From contig NZ_JACAOS010000016.1 of NCBI RefSeq assembly GCF_013386165.1, positions 186,001-250,000 of the forward strand: 64,000 nucleotides of DNA, written 5' to 3'. Shown piece after piece: positions 1 to 8,873 of the stretch. Source of the DNA: Pseudomonas gingeri. GTDB lineage: Bacteria > Pseudomonadota > Gammaproteobacteria > Pseudomonadales > Pseudomonadaceae. The notes beneath the pieces were generated by a model, which saw nothing but the letters and a program-made list of their open reading frames with translations, did not search any database and was not told the origin of the DNA. The position numbers and the translations under genes were made by a program. Position 1 is the first letter of the stretch. Each line of letters begins with the position of its first letter.

Positions 1-1
1 C

Positions 2-721
2 GGCCTGCTGTTGCTGTTGCTGCTGTTTGCCTGGTGGTTTCGCCGTACTCGCCCACGTCTGGCCGGGCTGTGTTTTGCCCTCGGCCTGGGCGGGTTCTGG
101 TTGATGAGTCTGCCGGTGGTGGTGGAATGGGGCGCGCGGGCCCTGGAGACGGTGCCGCCGCTTGAACGCAGTGAGTGGGCGGGGCTGGCGCAGCGGGCCG
201 ATGCGATTGTGGTGCTGGGTTCGGGGCGCGAGCGCGGCGATCCGGCGTGGGGCGAGGATCAGCCGACCGGGATTGGCCTTGAGCGTCAGCGTTATGCGGC
301 GCGTTTGGCCAAGGCTTCCGGGCTGCCGGTGCTGACCAGCGGCGGTTTGCACTACGGCACGCCGCCGAGCGAAGCGGCGTTGATGGCGGCGTCGATGCAG
401 AGCGATTTCGACGTGACGGTGCGCTGGCAGGAAGGGCGTAGCACCACGACCTGGGAAAATGCCAAGTTCAGTTATGACGTATTGGCGCCGCTGGGCATCA
501 AGCGCGTGGTGGTGGTGACCCATGCGGCCCATATGCCGCGTTCGGTGTGGAGTTTCGAGAAGGCCGGTTTTACCGTGGTACCGGCGCCGGTGGGCTTTCT
601 TGGGCGGGATAATGCCCGTCCGTTGGGCGGTTGGCTGCCGGAGTTCAATGCGTTCTGGCGCAGTGGGCAGTTGATCAACGAGGCGGTGGGGCAGGTGGGT
701 TACCGGTTGTTCTATCGCTGA
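2..721 (+). CDS. YdcF/ElyC family protein, 5' partial
   Basis: The frame is open from the first base of the window, so the true start lies upstream. The visible protein begins with a hydrophobic, Leu-rich segment and a second hydrophobic stretch (about residues 20-40), followed by a DUF218 domain: ADAIVVLGSG, the ERQRYAARLA helix, LTSGG, the TTTWENA motif and the HAAHMPRS motif. This layout matches YdcF/ElyC proteins, which sit in the inner membrane with a Rossmann-like domain and have been tied to envelope and peptidoglycan-precursor homeostasis. The exact reaction is unknown. It converges with lnt, with a REPIN between them. Family assignment is secure; function is not. Confidence 0.85.
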   Translation, partial: GLLLLLLLFAWWFRRTRPRLAGLCFALGLGGFWLMSLPVVVEWGARALETVPPLERSEWAGLAQRADAIVVLGSGRERGDPAWGEDQPTGIGLERQRYAARLAKASGLPVLTSGGLHYGTPPSEAALMAASMQSDFDVTVRWQEGRSTTTWENAKFSYDVLAPLGIKRVVVVTHAAHMPRSVWSFEKAGFTVVPAPVGFLGRDNARPLGGWLPEFNAFWRSGQLINEAVGQVGYRLFYR

Positions 722-743
722 CTCAAGGCTGGAATAAACCAAT

Positions 744-874
744 GTGGCGAGCGGGCTTGCCCGCGCTCGGCTGCGCAGCAGTCGTAAAACCGGACGCCTC
801 GCTGTGTCAGGCACAACGAATTCTCTGGTTTTAGGGGCGCTTCGCACCCCGGCGCGGGCAAGCCCGCTCGCCAC
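744..874. repeat. REPIN, long GTGGCGAGCGGGC type
   Basis: This is an imperfect palindrome of about 130 bases. It opens with GTGGCGAGCGGGCTTGCCCG and closes with the inverse, each arm being itself a hairpin. The centre of about 40 bases is variable. Near-identical elements lie at 14758-14888 and 30459-30588. It sits between the convergent YdcF and lnt genes. Confidence 0.85.
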
Positions 875-956
875 AAGACCGCGATCGGCTTCAAGCGTCC
901 TTGGCTGACGGGCATTAGGGTAAGCCTCTTTGCCACAGGAATGGCTGCGTTTTTAT

Positions 957-2480
957 TCAGACCGTCTTGGCAATGCGGCTGGCCAGCAAGGCCCAGCCGA
1001 ACAGCAAGCCACACAGGATGATCAGCGGCCACGAACGCCACTGCAGGTAAGGCGTCAGGTCGTGCATCGGCACCACTTCGCCGTACAGGATGCCTTGCTC
1101 GAACTGCGGAATCCGCGTGGTGATCTGGCCATAGGGGTTGATCAGGCCGGTGACACCATTATTGGTGGCGCGAATCATCCAGCGCCCGGCTTCCAGTGCA
1201 CGCATCTGGGCCATTTGCAGATGCTGCAAGGGGCCGATCGACGTGCCGAACCAGGTGTCGTTGCTGATGGTCAGCAACAGGTCGCTGCGCGCCGACAGGC
1301 TGGCGGCGAACTCCGGGTAGACCACTTCGTAGCAGATGAATGGAGCGATCTGATAACCCTTGGCCTGTAACAACGGCTGGTCAGACGGGCCACGGGCGAA
1401 GTCGGACATCGGCAGGTTGAAGAAGTCGATCAACCCGCGCAGCAGGTCCTGTAGCGGCACGTATTCGCCAAACGGCACCAGCTTCTGCTTCAAGTAGGTA
1501 CCGTCGCCTTCACCCGTCACGGTGATGCCGTTGTAATAGCGCTTCTCGTTGTTCACCACTTCGCGGATCGGTACACCGGTGATCAGTGCCGAATGCCGCT
1601 CTGCGGCGAAGCGGCCCATCATCGTCAGGTAGCCCTCGGCCGACTCCTTCAGTATCGGCACGGCGGTTTCCGGCCAGACCAGCAGGTCCACGCGTTTGGA
1701 GCGGAAACTCAGGTCGCGGTACAGCGCCAGCTGCGCATCGATCTGCGTAGGGTCCCACTTCATGCTCTGTTCGATATTGCCCTGGACCGCCGCCACCGTC
1801 AGCGGTTCGCCCGACGGGCTGGTCCAGGCGTGATGCTTGAGCGCAATACCGGCGACCCAAGGGCCGACCAATAGCACGACACCGAGGGCGATAAAGGCCT
1901 TGCGCCCGCCCTTGAGCAAACGGCGGGCGTTGTACAGCAGCGCAGCCGTCAGGGCCAGGGTAAAGGAGATCAGCCAGATCCCGCCCAGCGGCGCCAGGCC
2001 GCTGAGCGGGCCATCGAGCTGGCTGTAGCCGGAATAAAGCCAGGGGAAACCGGTCAGGAACCAACCGCGAAAGGCTTCCTGGCCCACCCACAGGGCGGCA
2101 AACGCCAGGGCGTCGGCCAGCGGCGCTTCATTGCGGCGTATCCAGCGCGCCCAGAGCCAGGCCGGCAGGGCAAAGAACCAGGCAATGGCTGCCGTGAACG
2201 CGAGCATCAGGAAACCCGCCAGCAACACCGAAGCATCGCCGTAGGTATGGATGCTCACATAGATCCAGCTGGTGCCGGCGCCGAACAGGCCGAAACCGAA
2301 GCACCAGCCGCGCCCCAGTGCCTGGCGTGGCGACAGCTCGCGCAGGCCGGCATAGAACGCCCCCACCGCCAGCAACGCCAATGGCCAGATATCGTACGGC
2401 GCCAGGGCCAGGGTGGTCAGTGCGCCAGCCACCACGGCCAGCAGGTTACCGGGCCAGCCGGGGCGGGTTAAGCGCAGCAT
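957..2480 (-). CDS. lnt: Apolipoprotein N-acyltransferase
   Basis: Lnt transfers the third acyl chain from a phospholipid to the N-terminal cysteine of lipoproteins in the inner membrane. The protein has 507 residues, normal for the family. Several hydrophobic segments fill roughly residues 10-210, followed by a periplasmic carbon-nitrogen hydrolase domain (about 225-470) and a last membrane segment. The catalytic triad is visible: Glu271 in VWPETAVP, Lys331 before LVPFGEY, and Cys383 in APFICYEVVYP. A good Shine-Dalgarno (AAGGATT) precedes the ATG. It starts 8 bases after corC and is the last gene of the leftward phoH-ybeY-corC-lnt unit. Confidence 0.98.
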   Translation of the reverse strand: MLRLTRPGWPGNLLAVVAGALTTLALAPYDIWPLALLAVGAFYAGLRELSPRQALGRGWCFGFGLFGAGTSWIYVSIHTYGDASVLLAGFLMLAFTAAIAWFFALPAWLWARWIRRNEAPLADALAFAALWVGQEAFRGWFLTGFPWLYSGYSQLDGPLSGLAPLGGIWLISFTLALTAALLYNARRLLKGGRKAFIALGVVLLVGPWVAGIALKHHAWTSPSGEPLTVAAVQGNIEQSMKWDPTQIDAQLALYRDLSFRSKRVDLLVWPETAVPILKESAEGYLTMMGRFAAERHSALITGVPIREVVNNEKRYYNGITVTGEGDGTYLKQKLVPFGEYVPLQDLLRGLIDFFNLPMSDFARGPSDQPLLQAKGYQIAPFICYEVVYPEFAASLSARSDLLLTISNDTWFGTSIGPLQHLQMAQMRALEAGRWMIRATNNGVTGLINPYGQITTRIPQFEQGILYGEVVPMHDLTPYLQWRSWPLIILCGLLFGWALLASRIAKTV

Positions 2481-2488
2481 GTGAATCC

Positions 2489-3328
2489 TTAGCGGCTAAT
2501 AGGGGTCAGGCGGATCAGATGAATGCGACGGCTGTCGGCATTCAGGATACGGAAACGATACGCGCCGATTTCGGTGATTTCATTACGCTTGGGCAAGTGC
2601 CCGAACGCGCTCATCACCAGTCCACCGACGGTGTCGAACTCGTCATCGGAGAATTCGCTGTCGAAGAACTCGTTGAAGTTCTCGATCGGCGTCAGGGCCT
2701 TGATCAGGAAGTCGCCGCTGGGCAGGGGCTTGATGTAGCTGTCTTCCTCGACGTCATGCTCGTCCTCGATATCGCCGACGATCTGTTCCAGCACGTCCTC
2801 GATGGTCACCAGACCGGCCACACCGCCGTATTCGTCGATGACGATGGCCATGTGATTGTGGTTGGCACGGAACTCGCGCAGCAGCACGTTCAGGCGCTTG
2901 GACTCGGGGACGAAGGTCGCCGGGCGCAGCAGGTCCTTGATGTTGAAGGTGTCGCCGTTTTCCTGCAGCACCAGCGGCAGCAGGTCCTTGGCCAGCAACA
3001 CGCCCATGACGTCGTCATGGCTTTCGCCGATCACCGGGTAGCGCGAGTGCGCGGCATTGATGATCGAGGGGAGGAATTCGCGGGGAGTCTGGGTCGCCTT
3101 GATGCTGATCATCTGCGAGCGCGGGACCATGATGTCCCGGACTTGCAGGTCAGCGACCTGGATGGCGCCTTCGACGATGGCCAGCGCTTCGCTGTCCAGC
3201 AATTTGTTCTGGTGTGCTTCGCGCAGCAGCTCCAGCAGCTCCTGGCGGTTTTTCGGCTCATGGGCAAAAGCCTGGGTCAGTTTACCCAGCCAGGACTTCT
3301 GCCCGTTGCTCGATCGATCTTCGCTCAT
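2489..3328 (-). CDS. corC: CorC/HlyC family CBS-domain protein
   Basis: This 279-residue protein has no membrane domain. It carries a tandem CBS pair (about residues 65-190, with the signature RDIMVPRSQM and later VIDEYGGVAGLVTIEDVLEQIVGDI) and a C-terminal CorC_HlyC domain (about 200-275). The E. coli relative YbeX/CorC was linked to cobalt/magnesium efflux, and more recently this family has been linked to ribosome maintenance, which fits its neighbours ybeY and phoH. It lies between ybeY and lnt, as in most gammaproteobacteria. Homology is certain; the physiological role is debated. Confidence 0.95.
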   Translation of the reverse strand: MSEDRSSNGQKSWLGKLTQAFAHEPKNRQELLELLREAHQNKLLDSEALAIVEGAIQVADLQVRDIMVPRSQMISIKATQTPREFLPSIINAAHSRYPVIGESHDDVMGVLLAKDLLPLVLQENGDTFNIKDLLRPATFVPESKRLNVLLREFRANHNHMAIVIDEYGGVAGLVTIEDVLEQIVGDIEDEHDVEEDSYIKPLPSGDFLIKALTPIENFNEFFDSEFSDDEFDTVGGLVMSAFGHLPKRNEITEIGAYRFRILNADSRRIHLIRLTPISR

Positions 3329-3362
3329 AGCGATTTACTCGTATCCCTTGGTAGTGGAGTGA

Positions 3363-3821
3363 TCAGTGTTCGTCATCAATATAAGGGTCAGGATGACCCA
3401 ATTCGGCAAGCAACGTTCGTTCCAGCGCTTCCATTTCCTCGGCTTCCTCATCGTCTATGTGGTCGTAACCCAATAGATGCAGGCAGCCGTGAATGACCAG
3501 ATGGGCCCAGTGGGCCTCCAGCGTCTTGCCTTGTTCGGTGGCTTCGCGGGCGACCACCGGAACACAGATCACCAGGTCGCCCAGCAGCGGGATATCCAGC
3601 AATTCGTCCGGTACGTCGGCGGGAAAGGACAGCACGTTGGTCGCGTAGTCCTTGTGCCGCCAGGTGTGATTGAGTTCGCGGCCTTCGGCTTCATCCACCA
3701 GGCGGATGGTCAGCTCGGAGTCGGCTGTGCGCTGGCGCAGGGCCAGTTCGCACCATTGGCGAAAGTCGGCTTCGCTCGGCGCGGGCGCTTCGCTTGCCAA
3801 TTGCAGGTCGAGTTCAAGCAT
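3363..3821 (-). CDS. ybeY: Endoribonuclease YbeY, rRNA maturation factor
   Basis: YbeY is a zinc-dependent endoribonuclease that takes part in 16S rRNA 3'-end maturation and 70S quality control. The 152-residue protein has the diagnostic zinc motif (HGCLHLLGYDH, about residues 115-125) and the upstream TNVLSFP block. The start overlaps the end of the PhoH gene by 8 bases, which suggests translational coupling. Length and motif are typical. Confidence 0.97.
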   Translation of the reverse strand: MLELDLQLASEAPAPSEADFRQWCELALRQRTADSELTIRLVDEAEGRELNHTWRHKDYATNVLSFPADVPDELLDIPLLGDLVICVPVVAREATEQGKTLEAHWAHLVIHGCLHLLGYDHIDDEEAEEMEALERTLLAELGHPDPYIDDEH

Positions 3822-4821
3822 CGCGCTGGCTGTCCTTCACGGCAGACGGTTCGCTGGCGCGGTGCTCGAAGCGCTCGTAGGCTTCGACGATGCGTTGCAC
3901 CAGCGGGTGACGGACGACGTCTTTGGACAGGAAGTGCGTGAAGCTGATGCCCGGTACGTCTTTCAGCACTTCGATGACATGGGTCAGGCCGGATTTGGTG
4001 CCCTTGGGCAGGTCGACCTGGGTGATGTCACCGGTGATCACCGCCGTGGAGCCGAAACCGATACGGGTCAGGAACATTTTCATCTGTTCGACGGTGGTGT
4101 TCTGGCTTTCGTCGAGGATGATAAAGCTGTTGTTCAGGGTCCGGCCGCGCATATAGGCCAGCGGCGCGACTTCGATGACCTGGCGTTCGATCAGCTTGGC
4201 GACGTATTCGAAGCCGAGCATTTCATACAGGGCGTCGTAAAGCGGGCGCAGGTACGGGTCGATTTTCTGCGACAGGTCGCCTGGCAGGAAACCGAGCTTT
4301 TCACCGGCTTCGACCGCCGGGCGCACCAACAGGATGCGGCGCACCTGCTCGCGCTCCAGCGCATCAACGGCGCAAGCCACCGCCAGGTAGGTCTTGCCGG
4401 TACCGGCCGGGCCGATGCCGAAATTGATGTCGTTGCCGAGGATTTCCTTCACATAACGCTGCTGATTCAGGCCGCGGGGGCGAATCATGCCTTTTTTGGT
4501 GCGCAGGGCCACGCTGGCTTCGGCCACCGGGTTGTTATGCAGGTCTTCGACACTCGACTCCTGCAGGAACAGGTGGACCATGTCTGGAGACAGCTCGCTG
4601 CCCTGGGTTTCCCGATACAGGCGACGCAGCAGGATTTCTGCCGAGGACGTGAGCTTGGGTTCGCCGATCAGTTCGAACTGATTGCCGCGATTGCGGATCT
4701 CGATGGCCAGGCGTTGTTCGATCAAGCGCAAATGCTCGTCGAACTGCCCGCACAGATTGGCGAAGCGGCGAGCCTCGAAAGGCTCGAGAATGAAACGATG
4801 TGGTTCGATGGGTGCGTTCAA
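3814..4821 (-). CDS. ybeZ: PhoH-like ATPase (YbeZ)
   Basis: This is a cytoplasmic P-loop ATPase of the PhoH family, a partner of YbeY. The Walker A motif is GIGPAGTGKTYLA and the Walker B region is FIILDESQNT. I chose the TTG at 4821 (protein begins MNAPIEPHRFIL) because it matches how Pseudomonas PhoH proteins usually begin. An ATG at 4953 in the same frame would add 44 residues of unlikely composition and run into miaB. The gene gives 335 residues. It begins 73 bases downstream of miaB and overlaps ybeY. The start codon is the only uncertain point. Confidence 0.93.
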   Translation of the reverse strand: MNAPIEPHRFILEPFEARRFANLCGQFDEHLRLIEQRLAIEIRNRGNQFELIGEPKLTSSAEILLRRLYRETQGSELSPDMVHLFLQESSVEDLHNNPVAEASVALRTKKGMIRPRGLNQQRYVKEILGNDINFGIGPAGTGKTYLAVACAVDALEREQVRRILLVRPAVEAGEKLGFLPGDLSQKIDPYLRPLYDALYEMLGFEYVAKLIERQVIEVAPLAYMRGRTLNNSFIILDESQNTTVEQMKMFLTRIGFGSTAVITGDITQVDLPKGTKSGLTHVIEVLKDVPGISFTHFLSKDVVRHPLVQRIVEAYERFEHRASEPSAVKDSQRDA

Positions 4822-4894
4822 GGTCGTTTTTAGCCGCCCGACGGCAATTGAGATGAAATCAAGGATAACGCTAGCAGCCCGGGGGTGAAAGCCC

Positions 4895-6223
4895 TCATTG
4901 CAGCATCGAGCCGCGCAGGGAATGCGGTTGTGCGGCGTCGATGTGCACGTCAAGAAACTGGCCGATCTGCTGGGGATTGTCGCAGCGGAAGTTGACGATA
5001 CGATTATTCTCGGTGCGGCCCTGCAATTCTCCAGGGTCCTTCTTCGAATAATCGGTCACCAGGATGCGTTGGATCGTACCCACCATTTGTCGGCTGATCT
5101 CGAATCCTTGCTGGTTCAGGCGATGTTGTAGGGCGTTGAGGCGCTCTTTTTTCACCGCTTCCGAGGTTTCGTCCGGCAAATCCGCCGCAGGGGTGCCCGG
5201 ACGCTGGCTGTAGACGAAGGAGTAGGAGAAGTCGAAACCGACGTCTTCGATCAGCTTCATGGTCTGCTGGAAGTCTTTCTCGGTTTCGCCGGGGAAGCCG
5301 ACGATAAAGTCCGAGCTGATGCAGATGCCCGGCACGGTGGCGCGCAATTTGCGCAGCTTGGACTTGTATTCCAGTGCCGTGTGGTTGCGTTTCATCGCCG
5401 AAAGAATCCGGTCCGAGCCCGACTGCACCGGCAAGTGCAGGTGCTTGACCAGCTGTGGGACCTCGGCGTGGGCCTGGATCAGGCTGTCGGAGAACTCCAG
5501 TGGGTGCGAGGTGGTGTAGCGGATCCGCTCGATGCCGTCGACGGCGGCGACCACACGGATCAATTCCGCCAGGTCCGCCAGGCGACCGTCATGGGTGGTG
5601 CCGCGATAGCCGTTGACGTTCTGCCCCAGCAGGGTCACTTCGCGCACGCCGTGCTCGGCCAGGTGGATGATCTCGGCGATCACGTCGTCGAACGGCCGGC
5701 TGACTTCTTCGCCGCGGGTGTAGGGCACCACACAGAAGGTGCAGTACTTGCTGCAGCCTTCCATGACCGAGACATAAGCGCTCGGGCCGTCGATGCGCGG
5801 TTCGGGCAGATGGTCGAACTTTTCGATTTCCGGGAACGACACGTCCACCTGCGGCAATTTGGTGGCGCGGGCGGCATCGATCATTTCCGGCAGGCGGTGC
5901 AGGGTCTGCGGGCCGAAGACCACGTCGACATAGGGGGCGCGGTCGCGAATGGCGGCGCCTTCCTGGCTGGCGACGCAGCCGCCGACGGCGATGACCATCT
6001 CCGGGTTCGCCAGTTTCAGTTCGCGCCAGCGGCCCAGCTGGGAGTAGACCCGGTCCTGGGCGCGCTCGCGGATCGAGCAGGTGTTGAGCAGGATGACATC
6101 CGCGTCTTCGGCGCGGGCGGTGACTTCCAGGGCCTGGTGTTCGCCCAGCAGGTCGACCATGCGCGAGCTGTCGTACTCGTTCATCTGGCAACCGTGGGTT
6201 TCGATGTAAAGCTTCTTGGCCAT
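4895..6223 (-). CDS. miaB: tRNA-2-methylthio-N6-dimethylallyladenosine synthase
   Basis: MiaB is a radical-SAM methylthiotransferase that converts i6A37 to ms2i6A37 in tRNAs reading UNN codons. The 442-residue protein has the three N-terminal cluster cysteines (ETHGCQMN, LLNTCSIRE, VGGCVASQE), the radical-SAM triad in GCSKYCTFCVVPYTRG, and a C-terminal TRAM domain. It is divergent from the DUF1820 gene at 6356. The spacing to phoH is compatible with a common leftward unit. Confidence 0.98.
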   Translation of the reverse strand: MAKKLYIETHGCQMNEYDSSRMVDLLGEHQALEVTARAEDADVILLNTCSIRERAQDRVYSQLGRWRELKLANPEMVIAVGGCVASQEGAAIRDRAPYVDVVFGPQTLHRLPEMIDAARATKLPQVDVSFPEIEKFDHLPEPRIDGPSAYVSVMEGCSKYCTFCVVPYTRGEEVSRPFDDVIAEIIHLAEHGVREVTLLGQNVNGYRGTTHDGRLADLAELIRVVAAVDGIERIRYTTSHPLEFSDSLIQAHAEVPQLVKHLHLPVQSGSDRILSAMKRNHTALEYKSKLRKLRATVPGICISSDFIVGFPGETEKDFQQTMKLIEDVGFDFSYSFVYSQRPGTPAADLPDETSEAVKKERLNALQHRLNQQGFEISRQMVGTIQRILVTDYSKKDPGELQGRTENNRIVNFRCDNPQQIGQFLDVHIDAAQPHSLRGSMLQ

Positions 6224-6355
6224 GGATATTCATCAAGTGGTTCAAAGAACCGCGCATTATAGTGGTCATCGCGCTTGCTTCCTAGCGCTGTGCATTCGGC
6301 GGCTATGCTATAGTTCGCGCCCTCTTTTTATCCCCCGATGTGTTGCCCGCCCACC

Positions 6356-6682
6356 ATGACCAAACGTGAAGCCCCCATCTACAAGGTGATTTTTCTCAAC
6401 CAGGGCCAGGTGTTCGAAATGTACGCCAAGCAGATCTATCAGAGCGATCTGTGGGGCTTCCTGGAAGTCGAAGAATTTGTCTTTGGCGAGCGCACGCAAC
6501 TGGTGGTCGATCCCGGTGAGGAAAAACTCAAGGCTCAGTTCGAGGGTGTGGTGCGCAGTTTCGTGCCGATGCATTCGATCGTGCGGATCGACGAGGTCGA
6601 GCGCTTGGGCACGCCGAAGATCAGCGAGGCGCGGGGCCTGAGCAATGTGATGCCATTCCCGATGCCAATGCCTGAGAAATAA
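6356..6682 (+). CDS. DUF1820 family protein
   Basis: This is a small soluble protein of 108 residues with no signal peptide or membrane segment. It contains the conserved core APIYKVIFLNQGQVFEMYAK and ends in a Met/Pro-rich tail (NVMPFPMPMPEK). I took the ATG at 6356 rather than the in-frame ATG at 6338, because the protein then begins MTKREAPIY, the form usual in Pseudomonas. It belongs to DUF1820, present throughout pseudomonads next to miaB. I know of no assigned function. Confidence 0.9.
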   Translation: MTKREAPIYKVIFLNQGQVFEMYAKQIYQSDLWGFLEVEEFVFGERTQLVVDPGEEKLKAQFEGVVRSFVPMHSIVRIDEVERLGTPKISEARGLSNVMPFPMPMPEK

Positions 6683-6713
6683 AAAAACAAAAAAAGCGCG
6701 AAGCTGCCTTCAA

Positions 6714-6783
6714 GTAGGAGCCGGCTTGCTGGCGATAGCGGTGGTGAATGTTACACAGTCATCGCCAGCAAGCCGGCTCCCAC
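6714..6783. repeat. REPIN, GTAGGAGCCGGCTTGC type
   Basis: Two inverted REP units, GTAGGAGCCGGCTTGCTGGC and its inverse ending CCGGCTCCCAC, are separated by about 25 bases. The element lies between the DUF1820 gene and the end of the Sel1-repeat gene. Confidence 0.85.
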
Positions 6784-6797
6784 AGAGGGATGTGTAT

Positions 6798-7346
6798 TCA
6801 GGGCAACGGCGAGAACGGTGTACGGCCGTCAGCCGTCTGCAATTCCAGCAGGTATTTGCGGAAGATCTGGCCCAGCACCTGGGTCGCCATCTCCAACTGG
6901 TCACGGGGCATCTGCGCCGCGACCTCATCCGCCGTGTCCAGTGCGTCTTCCGCACCGTTGACCGCCGCCATCTTCAGCACGATATAGGCCTGGACGTTAT
7001 TGGCCGGCACACCCTCGCCCTTGTAGAACATGATGCCGAGCTGGTATTGCGCCTGGGCGTGACCTTGCAGGGACGCCTGTTCGAAATGACTCAGGGCCTT
7101 GTTGAGGTCGTGTTGCGGGTTTTTGTCGTCGTGATAGAACGCACCCAACTCGTATTGCGCTTGCGCATCGCCGCCCTTTGCCGCTTCTTCGCAGGCGGCC
7201 AGGGCCTCGGCGAGGTCCTGTGGCTGGGAGTTGAGGGTGCAACGGCCCATCGCCGGGATCAACAACGAGTTACCGCCTGCATATGCCAGCAGCGGCTGAA
7301 GGAGCAACAGGCAGCCCAATGCAAGGGCGCGGCCGGTGCGGTTCAT
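6798..7346 (-). CDS. Secreted Sel1/TPR-like repeat protein
   Basis: The 182-residue protein begins with a clear signal peptide (MNRTGRALALGCLLLLQPLLAYA, cleavage about residue 23). Two Sel1-like repeats follow: GGDAQAQYELGAFYHDD and GHAQAQYQLGIMFYKGEG, each with the usual A-Q-Y-x-L-G core. Sel1 repeats are helical protein-binding modules, so an adaptor role in the periplasm is plausible but not shown. It stands alone, facing left, upstream of the hemL terminator. Confidence 0.85.
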   Translation of the reverse strand: MNRTGRALALGCLLLLQPLLAYAGGNSLLIPAMGRCTLNSQPQDLAEALAACEEAAKGGDAQAQYELGAFYHDDKNPQHDLNKALSHFEQASLQGHAQAQYQLGIMFYKGEGVPANNVQAYIVLKMAAVNGAEDALDTADEVAAQMPRDQLEMATQVLGQIFRKYLLELQTADGRTPFSPLP

Positions 7347-7533
7347 GGGAATCGACGTACCTCTGAAGGGCGGGCGGACCCGGCCAGGGGATGACTATGG
7401 CGCGCATTATGAAATAAGCGGGGGCCACCTTACAAAGTCTTTACTCGTTTTTCTGCTGCACGGGCGCTATATGGCTTTGTTTTGCAAGTATCTGGACAAG
7501 AGGACGGTAGGAAACAGGGGAAGTTTAGGCGGG

Positions 7534-7563
7534 AAAACCGACGCCGGCTGAAGCCGACGTCGG
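7534..7563 (-). terminator. Intrinsic terminator of hemL
   Basis: Read on the minus strand, a GC-rich hairpin (CCGACG, one mismatch, CGGCT, two-base loop, and the inverse arms) starts 9 bases past the hemL stop and is followed by TTTTC. It closes the leftward thiD-thiE-hemL unit. Confidence 0.75.
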
Positions 7564-7572
7564 GGACATCGG

Positions 7573-8856
7573 TTACTTCAGTGCGGCAAAAGCCTTTTCA
7601 GCGGCATCCAAGGTCAGTTTCAGCTCGGTTTCGCCGTGGGCGATGGAGGTGAAACCGGCCTCGAAGGCACTCGGCGCCAGGTACACGCCGCCGTCGAGCA
7701 TCAGGTGGAAGAAGCGCTTGAAGCGCTCGGCGTCGCTGGACATCACGTCGTCGAAGGTGACGATGTCGTCCGCGCTGCTGAAGTACAGGCCGAACATGCC
7801 GCCGGCCTGGGTGGTCACGAACGGGATACCGGCCGCGTCGGCGCGCTCTTGCAGGCCCTGGAGCAGGCGGCGGGTGTAGTCGCTCAGTTCGGCGTGGAAG
7901 CCCGGGCGGCTGATCAGGCGCAGGGTGGTCAGGCCAGCGGCCATGGCCAGCGGGTTACCGGACAAGGTCCCGGCCTGGTAGACCGGGCCCAGCGGGGCGA
8001 TGCAGGACATGATCTCGCGCTTGCCGCCGAAGCAGCCCACCGGCATGCCGCCGCCGATGATCTTGCCGAAGGTGCTCAGGTCCGGCTTGACGCCATAGTG
8101 GGCCTGGGCGCCGCCGAGGGCGACGCGGAAGCCGGTCATCACTTCGTCGAAAATCAGCACCACGCCGTGCTGGTCGCACAGGGTCCGCAGGCCTTCGAGG
8201 AAACCTGGTGCCGGCGGCACGCAGTTCATGTTGCCGGCCACTGGCTCGACGATGATGCAGGCGACGTCCTGGCCGACTTCGCCGAGTTTCTTCGCGACCG
8301 CATCGATATCGTTGAACGGTAGGGTCAGGGTGTGTTTGGCGAAGTCCGCCGGTACGCCGGCCGAACTCGGTACACCCTGGGTCAGGGCGCCGGAACCGGC
8401 CTTGACCAGCAGGCTGTCGGAGTGGCCGTGGTAGCAGCCTTCGAACTTGATGATGTTGTCACGGCCGGTGAAACCACGGGCCAGGCGGATGGCGCTCATG
8501 GTCGCTTCGGTGCCGGAGCTGACCATGCGGACCATCTCCATCGACGGCACGATTGAGCAGACCAGGTCGGCCATCTCGGTTTCCATGGCGGTCGGTGCGC
8601 CATAGGACAAGCCGTGTTCCAACTGCTTGCGCACCGCGTCGAGCACGTCCGGATGACTGTGGCCGAGGATCATCGGGCCCCAGGAACCGACGTAGTCGAC
8701 GTAACGCTTGTCGTCTTCGTCGGTGACATAGGCGCCTTCGGCGTGTTTGAAGAACAGCGGCGTGCCGCCGACGCTCTTGAACGCGCGAACCGGCGAGTTG
8801 ACGCCGCCGGGGATGTGTTTCTGGGCACTGGCAAACAGGGTTTCGGAACGAGACAT
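7573..8856 (-). CDS. hemL: Glutamate-1-semialdehyde 2,1-aminomutase
   Basis: HemL is the PLP enzyme making 5-aminolevulinate in the C5 tetrapyrrole pathway. From the ATG at 8856 (MSRSETLFASAQKHIPGG) it has 427 residues, the normal length. An ATG at 8877 would add seven residues and overlap the thiE stop as ATGA, so translational coupling through that codon remains possible. Visible motifs are GGVNSPVRAF, the glycine-rich GTEATMSAIRLAR, the FDEVMTGFR aspartate and the PLP lysine in STFGKIIGGGMP. It follows thiE in a cofactor operon. Confidence 0.97.
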   Translation of the reverse strand: MSRSETLFASAQKHIPGGVNSPVRAFKSVGGTPLFFKHAEGAYVTDEDDKRYVDYVGSWGPMILGHSHPDVLDAVRKQLEHGLSYGAPTAMETEMADLVCSIVPSMEMVRMVSSGTEATMSAIRLARGFTGRDNIIKFEGCYHGHSDSLLVKAGSGALTQGVPSSAGVPADFAKHTLTLPFNDIDAVAKKLGEVGQDVACIIVEPVAGNMNCVPPAPGFLEGLRTLCDQHGVVLIFDEVMTGFRVALGGAQAHYGVKPDLSTFGKIIGGGMPVGCFGGKREIMSCIAPLGPVYQAGTLSGNPLAMAAGLTTLRLISRPGFHAELSDYTRRLLQGLQERADAAGIPFVTTQAGGMFGLYFSSADDIVTFDDVMSSDAERFKRFFHLMLDGGVYLAPSAFEAGFTSIAHGETELKLTLDAAEKAFAALK

Positions 8857-8873
8857 GGGCAGGCTCTCAGGAG

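Noticed and set aside
2318..3496. Plus-strand ORF of 392 codons
   Set aside because: It is antisense to corC and the start of lnt; no protein family pattern.
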